A DNA stretch of 28,850 bases from Bacillota bacterium (GCA_023443285.1 JAEZVB010000109.1:1-28850), one strand, 5' to 3'; shown: positions 1-7,098, numbered from the stretch's first letter. Made by a program: numbers and translations. Notes: generated by a model from the letters alone, not told the origin.

Positions 1-41
1 TAAGGATAAGGTCACCGGTTCAACCCCGGTCACTAGCTCCA
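1..41 (+). tRNA. 3' part of a tRNA, probably tRNA-Thr (truncated by window edge)
   Basis: Only the 3' third is present: the 3' half of the anticodon stem, a 5-nt variable loop, a T-arm (ACCGG, loop TTCAACC, CCGGT), the acceptor strand CACTAGC, discriminator T and an encoded CCA. The base read as position 36 is T, so the codon starts with A. With a T discriminator, Thr is the most likely identity, but the anticodon lies outside the window. It is directly followed by tRNA-Met and was probably co-transcribed with it. Confidence 0.75.
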
Positions 42-50
42 TTTTAATAC

Positions 51-127
51 GGCGGCGTAGCTCAGCTGGCTAGAGCATTCGGTTCATACCCGAAGTGTCC
101 GGGGTTCAAATCCCTGCGCCGCCACCA
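51..127 (+). tRNA. tRNA-Met(CAT), elongator type
   Basis: A complete cloverleaf with encoded CCA. The acceptor GGCGGCG pairs with CGCCGCC, the anticodon stem is TTCGG/CCGAA, and the loop TTCATAC gives anticodon CAT. It lacks the three G-C pairs of the initiator anticodon stem. Acceptor positions 4-5 are G-G, not the C-C expected for lysidine-modified tRNA-Ile2, so elongator Met is the best call. Confidence 0.93.
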
Positions 128-164
128 AAAAACCTTGCTAAACCAGCAAGGTTTTCCTTTTTTT
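128..164 (+). terminator. Rho-independent terminator of the Thr-Met tRNA unit
   Basis: An 11-bp perfect stem, AAAACCTTGCT with AGCAAGGTTTT, has a 5-nt loop and is followed by CC and a T-run. It sits immediately after the CCA of tRNA-Met. Confidence 0.9.
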
Positions 165-222
165 GTGAAGTTAGATAAAAAACTTAAAATACCATCGCTT
201 GCTTAATTCGTTGTACACTAAC

Positions 223-252
223 AAAAAAGGCTCCCGATTTCTCGGAAGCCTT
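223..252 (-). terminator. Terminator of tRNA-Val(GAC)
   Basis: Read on the minus strand, AAGGCTTCCGA pairs with TCGGGAGCCTT (one mismatch) around a 4-nt loop and is followed by a T-run. It lies 8 bases past the tRNA 3' end. Confidence 0.85.
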
Positions 253-260
253 GAATTTAC

Positions 261-337
261 TGGTGGGACTAACTGGACTCGAACCAGTGACCCCTACGAT
301 GTCAACGTAGTACTCTAACCAACTGAGCTATAGTCCC
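261..337 (-). tRNA. tRNA-Val(GAC)
   Basis: A complete tRNA with encoded CCA. Acceptor GGGACTA pairs with TAGTCCC, anticodon stem is CTACG/CGTAG, and the loop TTGACAT gives anticodon GAC. It has its own promoter and terminator. A second valine isoacceptor (TAC) is encoded at 16880-16955. Confidence 0.95.
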
Positions 338-350
338 TAAACACATATGT

Positions 351-379
351 ATTATATTACGGTCAACTTTGAAAGTCAA
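351..379 (-). promoter_or_regulatory. Promoter of tRNA-Val(GAC)
   Basis: TTGACT (-35), a 17-nt spacer and TATAAT (-10) on the minus strand place transcription start a few bases before the mature tRNA 5' end at 337. This is a near-consensus housekeeping promoter. Confidence 0.85.
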
Positions 380-397
380 GTAGTAATAAAATATAAA

Positions 398-1531
398 TCA
401 GTACAGGATGTTATTAGCAATTACCAGTCGCTGGATTTGGTTGGTACCTTCATAAATTTGCATGATTTTGGCATCACGCATGTATTTCTCTGCCGGATAT
501 TCTTTCGAGTAGCCGTAACCACCCAGTACTTGGACAGCATCAGTTGTAACCTTCATAGCAGTATCAGCGGCAAAGCACTTGGCGATGGCTGATTCTTTGG
601 TATAAGGAACACCCTGGTCTTTCAACCAGCAAGCTTTATACACCAATAATCTGGCTGCTTCAATTTGCATAGCCATGTCGGCCAGCATTGCCTGAACGAG
701 TTGGAATGAAGCAATTGGCTTATCGAATTGTACACGTTCTTTTGAATATTTTACAGCCAGTTCGAACGCAGCCTGAGCCAAACCTACTGATACAGCACCA
801 ACAAACGGCCGGGCAGCATCCAGTGTTTTCATGGCAATTTTAAACCCTTCGCCATCGCGGCCAATTCTATTGGTCGCAGGTATACGTACATTTTCTAAAA
901 CCAATTCGCAAGTATTTGAGGCTCTAATTCCCATCTTCTCTTCTTCTTTGCCTACTGAGAAGCCAGGAGTGCCGCGGTCAACAATAAAGGCTGTCAAACC
1001 ACGGATACCGGCAGTTTTACGGGTATTGGCAAAAATAACATATATTTCAGCAATACCGCCATTGGTAATAAAACATTTTGTGCCATTTAGTATGTAATCG
1101 TTACCATCTTTAACAGCGGTGGTTGCAACAGCCCCGGCATCTGAACCGGCACCTGGTTCTGTTAGCGCAAATGCAGCTAATTTTCCATCATTTATAACGT
1201 CAAACATTTTGCGTTTTTGTTCTTCAGTCCCCATAAGTACTACTGGATAGGAAGCCAAAGCATTCGCAGCTGTTGTGGTAGCTACGCCTGCGCAGCCTTT
1301 ACCCAACTCTTCATAGATGAGAGCAATTGAGAGTGCATCAAGACCAGGTCCGTCATATTCTTCGGGTACAGTTAAATTAAGCAAACCTGCCTCATCAAGT
1401 TTCTTCCATAAATCTGATGGAACCACACCTTCTTTATCCATTTCTAAAGCATGAGGTGTAATTTCTTTAGCAACAAAATCTTTTACCATCTTGTGCATAT
1501 CCAATTGTTCGGGAGTAAAGTTAAAATCCAT
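398..1531 (-). CDS. Acyl-CoA dehydrogenase, short-chain/butyryl-CoA type
   Basis: A 377-aa flavoprotein predicted to oxidise (or, in anaerobes, often reduce) a short acyl-CoA/enoyl-CoA pair with FAD, electrons passing to electron-transfer flavoprotein. Length is typical of the family. Visible motifs are the FAD/substrate segment FALTEPGAGSD (about 121-131), CFITNG (153-158), the mid-protein KERVQFDKPI, and the C-terminal IYEGTNQIQR with Glu361 as the expected catalytic base. The ATG at 1531 is chosen because AAGGAGG lies 6 nt upstream; an in-frame start 24 bases further up would bury that ribosome site in the gene. No etfAB, thiolase or CoA-transferase genes are nearby, so the substrate and direction are not shown. 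The family is secure; butyryl-CoA specificity is inference. Confidence 0.92.
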   Translation of the reverse strand: MDFNFTPEQLDMHKMVKDFVAKEITPHALEMDKEGVVPSDLWKKLDEAGLLNLTVPEEYDGPGLDALSIALIYEELGKGCAGVATTTAANALASYPVVLMGTEEQKRKMFDVINDGKLAAFALTEPGAGSDAGAVATTAVKDGNDYILNGTKCFITNGGIAEIYVIFANTRKTAGIRGLTAFIVDRGTPGFSVGKEEEKMGIRASNTCELVLENVRIPATNRIGRDGEGFKIAMKTLDAARPFVGAVSVGLAQAAFELAVKYSKERVQFDKPIASFQLVQAMLADMAMQIEAARLLVYKACWLKDQGVPYTKESAIAKCFAADTAMKVTTDAVQVLGGYGYSKEYPAEKYMRDAKIMQIYEGTNQIQRLVIANNILY

Positions 1532-1578
1532 GCCTTGCCTCCTTGTGGTAGTCACATTACCAAAAAATCCTAATGTTA

Positions 1579-1607
1579 AGTATACCGCAATTTTTTTTTT
1601 TTGTTAA
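1579..1607 (-). promoter_or_regulatory. Promoter of the acyl-CoA dehydrogenase gene
   Basis: TTAACA, a 17-nt spacer rich in A, and TATACT lie about 50 bases upstream of the ATG on the minus strand. The spacer contains a 12-base homopolymer run, an unusual feature that could vary in length by slippage. Confidence 0.6.
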
Positions 1608-1638
1608 CACCCTATTAAGAAATAATTGAAAAAAAACG

Positions 1639-2091
1639 CTATTTTAACAATAATCTGGCACCAACTGCCAGTAATACTAAGCCAAATATCTGTTTTGGGC
1701 TACAAGCTACACGATCAAGCCCAAAGCCTCCGAAATAGTCAATGATAACGGCAGTTAATACTTGACCAACAATAATAGCAGTAGTCGCATTGGCAACGCC
1801 GACACTGGGAATGCTGGCAGCTACCAGATATATTATGGCTACTCCTATAATTCCTCCTAACCAAGAATACCATGGCGCTTCCTGCCATGAATATAGATTG
1901 CCCTTGCCCAAATTACAGATGAAAAGTAAAAAGATGACTAAGATGGTTCCGGTAAGTTGAACTACAAAGGTAGCCTCTAATAAGCCAATTGCTTTACTTA
2001 AAGCACTGTTAAGCGAACCTTGGACTGCCATTAACACCCCGGAAATTAGAGCCAAAGCCAACGGCAGCATTTCACTTGAGATGAAATTCAA
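1639..2091 (-). CDS. DMT-superfamily small membrane protein (DUF606/YdcZ family)
   Basis: About 150 residues with roughly five hydrophobic helices. It resembles the YdcZ/DUF606 branch of the drug/metabolite transporter superfamily: an N-terminal PLALALISGVLMAVQGSLNS-like helix, a central GGIIGVAIIYLVAASIPSVG segment and a C-terminal GLVLLAVGARLLL. Members are short and often act as pairs, but no second copy is present here. The substrate is unknown. The start is taken as the TTG at 2091, 8 nt after GGAGG. A TTG two codons upstream is only 2 nt from that site, and the first ATG (2070) lacks a good site. It is transcribed toward the acyl-CoA dehydrogenase but separated from it by a promoter, so a common operon is doubtful. 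Confidence 0.8.
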   Translation of the reverse strand: MNFISSEMLPLALALISGVLMAVQGSLNSALSKAIGLLEATFVVQLTGTILVIFLLFICNLGKGNLYSWQEAPWYSWLGGIIGVAIIYLVAASIPSVGVANATTAIIVGQVLTAVIIDYFGGFGLDRVACSPKQIFGLVLLAVGARLLLK

Positions 2092-2189
2092 TGCCAATCC
2101 CTCCGTAAAATACTAAAATTCTACCTGTAGTATAATACTAAGAGCTTTTTAATATTCGAAGGGATATAATAGAATGATTATGTGGAAAT

Positions 2190-2212
2190 AAAAAAAGCAG
2201 GCCGAAACCTGC
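2190..2212 (-). terminator. Terminator of the riboswitch-controlled 3D-domain gene
   Basis: On the minus strand GCAGG, loop TTTCGG and CCTGC are followed by seven T. It begins 7 bases after the stop codon. Confidence 0.85.
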
Positions 2213-2218
2213 AATCTC

Positions 2219-2845
2219 TTAGTCGAGTACGTAGACGGTGACTCTTTGTAAACCAAAATTTATGGCCTCGCCGTGACTATCAAAGGCTAAATCAATACGA
2301 TTACCCTTTATTGCGCCACCGATATCATCTGCTACTGCATAGCCATATCCTTTGATGAATAGCCGAGTTCCTAATGGAATAACTGCTGGATCGACAGCAA
2401 CTAAACCCTTACGTAATAGGTTTCCACCATATGTATAGCTGCCATTACCAGGGTCATATGCAGAGTAGGCCGACGCTTTCATAATGAGAGAACGGCTATA
2501 CCTGCTTGGTTCACCAGCCATACGTCCGAGATAGGTAAAGGTTTCTTTATCAACAATGCCATTTACGGTAAGATTGACACTACGCTGAAATTCTTTTAGA
2601 GCTTTAGCAGTAATTGGGCCAAATATGCCGTCGATTTCACCAGCATAAAATCCGCCATCTGCCAAATGTTTTTGTACAACTCGCACTTCATCACCGCGTG
2701 TTCCAATGCCGAACTTTATAGCTGGTTTTTCTGTCGGCTTTTCCACAGTTTTTTCTGGTTGTCCGGCAGATAAAGCTATTGGAGGAATGTTAGCGACTAC
2801 GAGTACAAAAAATACAAAAAAGGCTTTAAAAAGCAACTTCCTCAA
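2219..2845 (-). CDS. Secreted 3D-domain cell-wall protein with peptidoglycan-binding domain
   Basis: A 208-aa exported protein. It has a basic start and hydrophobic signal segment (1-27), a linker rich in Lys/Glu/Pro, a PG_binding_1 domain (about 46-106, with DGIFGPIT), and a C-terminal 3D domain (about 122-208) named for three conserved aspartates, visible as VDP (Asp152), ADD (Asp173/174) and RIDLAF (Asp185). The fold is the double-psi barrel of MltA/YocH-type muralytic enzymes, so a peptidoglycan lytic role is likely though not proven. The TTG at 2845 is chosen because AGAGGTG lies 5 nt upstream; in-frame codons further up fall inside the riboswitch. Expression is controlled by the c-di-AMP riboswitch directly upstream. 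It neighbours two other envelope genes. Confidence 0.9.
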   Translation of the reverse strand: MRKLLFKAFFVFFVLVVANIPPIALSAGQPEKTVEKPTEKPAIKFGIGTRGDEVRVVQKHLADGGFYAGEIDGIFGPITAKALKEFQRSVNLTVNGIVDKETFTYLGRMAGEPSRYSRSLIMKASAYSAYDPGNGSYTYGGNLLRKGLVAVDPAVIPLGTRLFIKGYGYAVADDIGGAIKGNRIDLAFDSHGEAINFGLQRVTVYVLD

Positions 2846-2852
2846 TGAATCA

Positions 2853-2990
2853 CCTCTCTTTAAACATATGCCTCCGAGGTTAGCTGTCGGGTTAGGGTCA
2901 AAGAGAAGGAATAGAGAATCACCCCTTCGCGTTAGCGAATTCACCCCTATATATTTAGTGGTTCCCCCGTACCTTATAAGGATTCGGCAT
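2853..2990 (-). promoter_or_regulatory. c-di-AMP riboswitch (ydaO-yuaA class)
   Basis: Read on the minus strand the leader shows the landmarks of the ydaO/yuaA aptamer in the right order: CCGAATCC near 2985, a CGGGGGAACCA block, GGGGTGAATTCGC, a short hairpin ending GCGAAGGGGTG, then ACCCTAACCCGACAGCTAAC and CTCGGAGGC. It ends at the AGAGG that serves as ribosome site for the 3D-domain gene. In known cases cyclic di-AMP binding turns expression off, commonly of cell-wall hydrolases or osmolyte transporters. No separate expression-platform terminator is visible; the aptamer's last strand abuts the Shine-Dalgarno, which suggests control of translation start (inference). Confidence 0.93.
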
Positions 2991-2997
2991 TATATAT

Positions 2998-3027
2998 ATA
3001 ATACATCTCAAATAACAGCTTGGTCAA
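2998..3027 (-). promoter_or_regulatory. Promoter of the c-di-AMP riboswitch transcript
   Basis: TTGACC, an 18-nt spacer and TATTAT on the minus strand place the start within a few bases of the first conserved riboswitch nucleotides at 2990. The remaining 3028-3107 holds no gene or other signal I could recognise. Confidence 0.75.
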
Positions 3028-3107
3028 ATTCAGTAAAAGTCTATAAATTAGAATTACCACTATTTTTCTTCAGTTGCTTGTTATTTGGTTAAAATTCCTT
3101 ATACTTC

Positions 3108-3827
3108 TTATATCCCCAAAGTTGTACAAAACTCTTTAGTGGCAATGCCGGTAGCGGTTAATCCCTTATCGGTTTGATATGTTTTAACGGCTTCTTCAGT
3201 CATAGCACCAAACAAGCCATCAGCTCTACCAGGAAAGTAGCCAAGTTCTTTTAATTTAAGTTGTAAAGTAACAACATCTGATCCAGATGTTTTGTATTTC
3301 AAAGTTCTTCCAACCTTAGCCTTACGGCCTTCGATACGTACCAGAGTACCGATAGGAATCCATTCAAATAGTTCTTCCACATCTTTATTACGTAGTCTAA
3401 TACAGCCATGACTGGCAAATTGTCCTATTGACCACGGCTTATTTGTACCATGTATACCATAAGTGCCCCAAGGAACATTTAAACCCATCCAGCGCGTTCC
3501 AAATCCTGTTCCCCAATTATAATCTTTCCAGACCACATTCCACTCTCCGATCGGTGTTGGAGTTTTACTTTTGCCAACAGCAATCCGATATTTTTTATAT
3601 ACTTGATCATCGTTATATAGTTCAAGTATTTTGGATTGCGTGTTTATTACCATACTCACTTTGCCGGTAGGTGATTCAGTGGGCTGATTAGTATTTATTT
3701 CTGCAAATTCTTGTTCATCCATATACTCAAAACCAATGAGACTAAAAACAATGCTCAAAATTGTAAAGACTGCTATACCATAAAATATCGTTGTATGCCT
3801 GAATCTAAATGAAAAAGTGGAATTCAC
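3108..3827 (-). CDS. L,D-transpeptidase (YkuD) with C-terminal peptidoglycan-binding domain
   Basis: A 239-aa membrane-anchored enzyme predicted to form 3-3 peptide crosslinks in peptidoglycan, or attach partners to it, outside the cytoplasmic membrane. Order: a single N-terminal transmembrane helix (about 14-33), a linker, a YkuD catalytic domain (about 58-166) with His126 and the active-site motif SHGCIRL (139-145, nucleophile Cys142), and a PG_binding_1 domain (about 178-239, with DGLFGAMT). The catalytic-first, binding-last order is the reverse of some homologues. The GTG at 3827 has GGGAGG 7 nt upstream; an alternative TTG 39 bases further up has no ribosome site and adds residues before the anchor. 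It lies between two 3D-domain genes, forming an envelope-remodelling group, but each has its own upstream gap. Confidence 0.92.
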   Translation of the reverse strand: MNSTFSFRFRHTTIFYGIAVFTILSIVFSLIGFEYMDEQEFAEINTNQPTESPTGKVSMVINTQSKILELYNDDQVYKKYRIAVGKSKTPTPIGEWNVVWKDYNWGTGFGTRWMGLNVPWGTYGIHGTNKPWSIGQFASHGCIRLRNKDVEELFEWIPIGTLVRIEGRKAKVGRTLKYKTSGSDVVTLQLKLKELGYFPGRADGLFGAMTEEAVKTYQTDKGLTATGIATKEFCTTLGI

Positions 3828-3982
3828 TCGACTCCCTCCCTTGTAGATAGCAATATTCTCTCCCAATATATGCTTCTCTAGAAAAGAATATGAACTATAA
3901 TGTATGCATGTCTTGCGGAGCCGTTATCAAAAGAGGAAGTCAATATTGGTGTACTCTTAATGAAAGGAATGGTTGTTTTTTG

Positions 3983-4012
3983 AAAAAAAGAAACCGGCAG
4001 TAATAGCCGGTT
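3983..4012 (-). terminator. Terminator overlapping the stop codon of the second 3D-domain gene
   Basis: AACCGGC and GCCGGTT form a 7-bp stem on the minus strand, followed by TC and seven T. The first stem bases lie inside the TAA stop at 4011-4013. Confidence 0.88.
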
Positions 4013-4685
4013 ATTTAAGAACATATACCTTTATATTTTGGATTCCATAATCTAGAGCTTCTTGCCTAGTATTAAACGCTAAATCAATACGATTTCCTTT
4101 TATAGCTCTGCCTTGGTCTTCGGCTACGGCTTCACCATAACCTTCAACCCAAAGCTTTGTTCCCATAGGGATGACTGTAGGGTCTACAGCAACTACTCCC
4201 TTCTTTACCTTGCCGCCGACGTAAGTTAGGTCATTCCATTTACCATTGTCAAGTGGCCCTGGTGCATAAGCAGTTGCAGTCATATCGAGAAGTTTCCGAT
4301 AGGTTTGCGGCTCGCCGGGAAGAGAGTTATTATTCTGGACGGCTTTAGGAGTTAAGGTACTGCTATTACTCAGTAATGTGGAAAGCAAAGTGAATTTATC
4401 TTGGTATTTTGCCAACTGGTTAGTTACTTCTGCATCAAGCTTTTCCTGGAGTTTGTCACGCATAGCAGTTTCGGCTGCTTTAATAATATTTGCTTTAACA
4501 TCGACTGGATTTTGCGATGGCAGCTGCTGAGTTAACGCAGTAAGCTCATTAAGAATATCAGCTTTTCCAGCCATGACTTCTACTAATCTATCATCCCAAA
4601 ATGCGGCCTCAGCGCGAGGCATTGCCGATGAAAATAGTGGCATCGCGAGAACCATCAACATGATCGTTGCTATTTTTCTTTTCAA
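4011..4685 (-). CDS. Secreted 3D-domain protein with helical N-terminal region
   Basis: A 224-aa exported protein. A signal peptide (about 1-28, cleavage likely near AEA-AFW) is followed by a mostly helical region (about 30-115) with no recognised domain, then a C-terminal 3D domain (about 133-224) with aspartates in VDP (168), AED (190) and RIDLAF (201). The catalytic domain closely parallels that of the protein at 2219-2845 (shared KKG/RKGxVAVDPxVIPxGT and KGNRIDLAF blocks), but the wall-binding module is replaced by the helical segment. The TTG at 4685 is used because GAAGGAG lies 8 nt upstream. No c-di-AMP riboswitch precedes it, so the two paralogues appear to be controlled differently. 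A muralytic role is inferred from the fold. Confidence 0.88.
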   Translation of the reverse strand: MKRKIATIMLMVLAMPLFSSAMPRAEAAFWDDRLVEVMAGKADILNELTALTQQLPSQNPVDVKANIIKAAETAMRDKLQEKLDAEVTNQLAKYQDKFTLLSTLLSNSSTLTPKAVQNNNSLPGEPQTYRKLLDMTATAYAPGPLDNGKWNDLTYVGGKVKKGVVAVDPTVIPMGTKLWVEGYGEAVAEDQGRAIKGNRIDLAFNTRQEALDYGIQNIKVYVLK

Positions 4686-4765
4686 TAGGAATACTCCTTC
4701 TAGCTGCTGGTTTAGGCTCGATGGACATTTTAACATATACTTTACATAAATTCTAGCGGTAAAAT

Positions 4766-4975
4766 AAAGAAAACACGGCTTGCGCCAAGCCTTTGGCGAA
4801 GGCGGAAGTCGATGTTGCCCTTATCCTGCTTTTAAGAAAGTAAATGCTTTCTGTTAGGGAAAAGAAAACACGGCTTGCGCCGAGCCTTTGGCGAAAGCGG
4901 AAGTCGATGTTGCCCTTATCCTGCTTTTAAGAAAGTTAATGCTTTCTGTTAGGAAAAGAAAACACGCATTGCGGA
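4766..4975 (+). repeat. Tandem intergenic repeat: two ~95-bp copies plus a truncated third
   Basis: Copy A (4766-4860) and copy B (4861-4954) differ at about four positions. A third copy stops after about 21 bases (4955-4975). Each full unit holds an imperfect hairpin (CGCC...GGCG), the invariant core GAAGTCGATGTTGCCCTTAT apart from its first base, and a second small hairpin (GAAAG...CTTTC). The same unit occurs inverted at 20641-20732. This repeat and a gene terminator fill the 4686-5022 gap; no gene is seen there. One frame stays open across copy B, but the distant copy has an indel that breaks it, so it is probably non-coding. Confidence 0.9.
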
Positions 4976-4977
4976 AT

Positions 4978-5008
4978 AAAAAAAAGGCCAATTGCTTTGC
5001 AATCAGCC
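4978..5008 (-). terminator. Terminator of the ComB-like gene
   Basis: On the minus strand GGCTGATTGC pairs with GCAATTGGCC (two wobble pairs) around AAA, followed by a run of eight T. Confidence 0.82.
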
Positions 5009-5022
5009 ATTAAACGTTTTTA

Positions 5023-5724
5023 TTATGCAGTTATAGCATTAGACGAGAATATAGGAAGAACATCAAGGGTATCTTGTTGCAAACACAAAGCAACATCTTT
5101 TTCAAAACCGATACTGCATAAATAGCTTGCATGGGATGAATGTGATACTCTATTTAGTAAGTCATCAGCAAAATCCCGGTACATAGCTTGAGCGGCCATT
5201 GCCGTGTCACTTAACTCAGTTATTTGACTTAAGCGATCTACTGTTAATCCGGCACACAAAGTATCTTCTACAGAAAATTTGCCGTCCGAACCAGCACAGA
5301 CTATTACAACATTTTCCTGAAACTGATGTAAGGCGGTAATTATTGAGGAGGCATTAGCAAAGGACATTACGTATACCTTCGGAGCAAGCGCTACTTTGTT
5401 CAATGCCAGTGTCCCATTTGTTGTCGTTATAACAATAGTTTTTCCTGATACTTGGTTCTTGGCGTATTCATAAGGTGAGTTTCCTAAGTCAAACCCTGGA
5501 ATAAGCAATCCGCCGCGTTCACCAGCTAATATTACATCTGAATTTTGATCTTTTATTGCAAGTGCTTCTTCTACCGTTCTTACAGGTATTATACGTTGAC
5601 ACCCATTGGCGCAAGCAGTGGCAATGCTGGTGGTTGCTCTTAGCACATCAATAACCACAGCATGATAACCGTAATATTTTGTAGCATTATAATCGCTTGG
5701 AGTAAAACAAACATCAATTTTCAA
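5023..5724 (-). CDS. comB: 2-phosphosulfolactate phosphatase family protein (ComB-like)
   Basis: A 233-aa protein matching the ComB family, Mg-dependent phosphatases that make sulfolactate in coenzyme M synthesis in methanogens. Family signatures visible are VIDVLRATTS (24-33), AGERGG (67-72), GFDLGNSP (77-84), TTTNGT (100-105) and CAGSDGKFSVEDTLCAG (143-159). Length is usual for the family. The TTG start has GAGGTG 5 nt upstream. Many bacteria without coenzyme M carry this family, and none of comA, comC or comDE is in this window, so the true substrate is uncertain. The M20-type amidohydrolase gene ends only 27 bases upstream, so the two are probably co-transcribed. Confidence 0.87.
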   Translation of the reverse strand: MKIDVCFTPSDYNATKYYGYHAVVIDVLRATTSIATACANGCQRIIPVRTVEEALAIKDQNSDVILAGERGGLLIPGFDLGNSPYEYAKNQVSGKTIVITTTNGTLALNKVALAPKVYVMSFANASSIITALHQFQENVVIVCAGSDGKFSVEDTLCAGLTVDRLSQITELSDTAMAAQAMYRDFADDLLNRVSHSSHASYLCSIGFEKDVALCLQQDTLDVLPIFSSNAITA

Positions 5725-5751
5725 GAAGACACCTCGTTTTTGCAGTATTGC

Positions 5752-6990
5752 TTATTTAGCTAGTTGATATAGAGTTTCTGTTAAAACACTAAGACCTGCT
5801 GCTATATCATCTTTAATCACATCTTCGTAAGAATTGTGACTGATACCGTCTTTACAAGGAATATATAGTAAGGCCGCAGGTGCAATGTGCGCTATATTCA
5901 TAGCATCATGACCAACTCGGCTATCAAGCCGCACGCTGGGCAGTGCTAATTTGCAACAAGCCTCATCTATTATTTTATTGATGGTAGCATCAAGTATGAT
6001 CGGCTTTTCCGATGATAACACTTCAATGGCAGCTGTCGTATCATAATCATCAGTTATCGAACTAACAGCATCTTTAATTTCTTGCAATATTTCAATTATG
6101 CTTTCATGCTCTGTACCACGAATATCTACCCACATATCTACTCGGGCAGGAATTACATTGATGGATCCTGGGTAGGTTTTCATAATTGTAACTGTAGCCA
6201 CAGCACCTTGATACTCATATTCTGCAGCAATATTTCTAATCGCTAGTACAATGGCAGCGGCGCTTACTAGCGCATCTTGCCGTTCTTCTATGGGAGCGCC
6301 GCCTGAATGCGCAGCAGTACCTACTACTACTATCTTCAGTCTGGTAGGAGCAGAAACTTTATCAACAATGCCAATATTAATTCTGCCTTGTTCTAATACC
6401 TGACCTTGCTCAATATGTAGTTCAACAAATCCTTTTATACTATTGGGCAAACGGGCAACTGCTGAAACTATATTGGGTTGAAGGGTAGCTAATTCTGAAG
6501 TCAAACTGATACCTTCCTGGTCTTTGATACTGTTTAAAGTAGCAGTTGTGATTAAACCCGCCATAGCTTTGCTTCCTATTGTAGGCAAACTAAATCGACT
6601 GGATTCTTCGGCCGAAAAAACAATTACTTCTAAAGGATGTTTGATATTACGTTCTTTTAGGCGATTAATTGCTGCTAAACCGCATAATACGCCAAGTACA
6701 CCGTCATATTTGCCGCCGGAAGGTACTGAATCAAGATGAGAGCCTGTTGCTACGACCGGACAACTAGCCGCGATATTCTCTGGTTGAAAGCGGCCAATAA
6801 TATTGCCAATGGCGTCAATATGTACTGAAAGTCCACTATTTTGCATGAGGGTAATAATATAATTCCGTGCCTGGTGATCGGCGGGAGTGAAAGCAAGACG
6901 GGTAATGCCAGCTTCATCTTGACTAAATTGTGATACCTGTTCTATTTGCTCAAGAACCCATTTCACGTCATATAGATTATTATCTTTTAT
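5752..6990 (-). CDS. M20-family N-carbamoyl-L-amino acid hydrolase / allantoate amidohydrolase-like
   Basis: A zinc-dependent M20/hydantoinase-carbamoylase enzyme that would release ammonia and CO2, or ureidoglycine, from N-carbamoyl or ureido substrates. Numbering from the GTG at 6966 (404 aa), metal ligands appear in GSHLDSVPSGG (His77, Asp79), KYDG (Asp88), AEES (Glu120/121), LHIEQG (His184) and GISHN (His377). IPARVDMW and GHDAMN are also typical. GTG has no ribosome site. The frame is open upstream to an ATA codon at 6988-6990, preceded 8 nt earlier by AAAAGGGGG, and this adds an N-terminus of the length expected for the family. I therefore extend to 6990 while noting that ATA is a rare start and that 6966 is the conservative choice. 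The exact substrate cannot be told from sequence. It probably heads a two-gene unit with the ComB-like gene. Confidence 0.82.
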   Translation of the reverse strand: MKDNNLYDVKWVLEQIEQVSQFSQDEAGITRLAFTPADHQARNYIITLMQNSGLSVHIDAIGNIIGRFQPENIAASCPVVATGSHLDSVPSGGKYDGVLGVLCGLAAINRLKERNIKHPLEVIVFSAEESSRFSLPTIGSKAMAGLITTATLNSIKDQEGISLTSELATLQPNIVSAVARLPNSIKGFVELHIEQGQVLEQGRINIGIVDKVSAPTRLKIVVVGTAAHSGGAPIEERQDALVSAAAIVLAIRNIAAEYEYQGAVATVTIMKTYPGSINVIPARVDMWVDIRGTEHESIIEILQEIKDAVSSITDDYDTTAAIEVLSSEKPIILDATINKIIDEACCKLALPSVRLDSRVGHDAMNIAHIAPAALLYIPCKDGISHNSYEDVIKDDIAAGLSVLTETLYQLAK

Positions 6991-7065
6991 GGCAATCGCC
7001 CCCTTTTACTTACTCTTTTACAGACAGTATACCTCTATTTCATCTAAAATTCCAGAAACCTTACT

Positions 7066-7098
7066 AAAAAGATAAAGCGCCTAGCCGGCGCTTTATCT
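7066..7098 (-). terminator. Terminator of the siroheme reductase gene
   Basis: A perfect 12-bp stem, AGATAAAGCGCC with GGCGCTTTATCT on the minus strand, has a 5-nt loop followed by TTTT. Confidence 0.88.

Noticed and set aside
2706..3092. 128-codon plus-strand open frame
   Set aside because: Antisense to the c-di-AMP riboswitch and the signal-peptide region of the 3D-domain gene; no ribosome site and no familiar sequence.
4686..4765. Second c-di-AMP riboswitch in front of the second 3D-domain gene
   Set aside because: None of the conserved aptamer blocks is present in the upstream DNA.
4861..5013. Possible small protein across repeat copy B, with a continuing open frame
   Set aside because: Copy A stops in the same frame and the distant copy has an indel, so no frame is conserved among copies.
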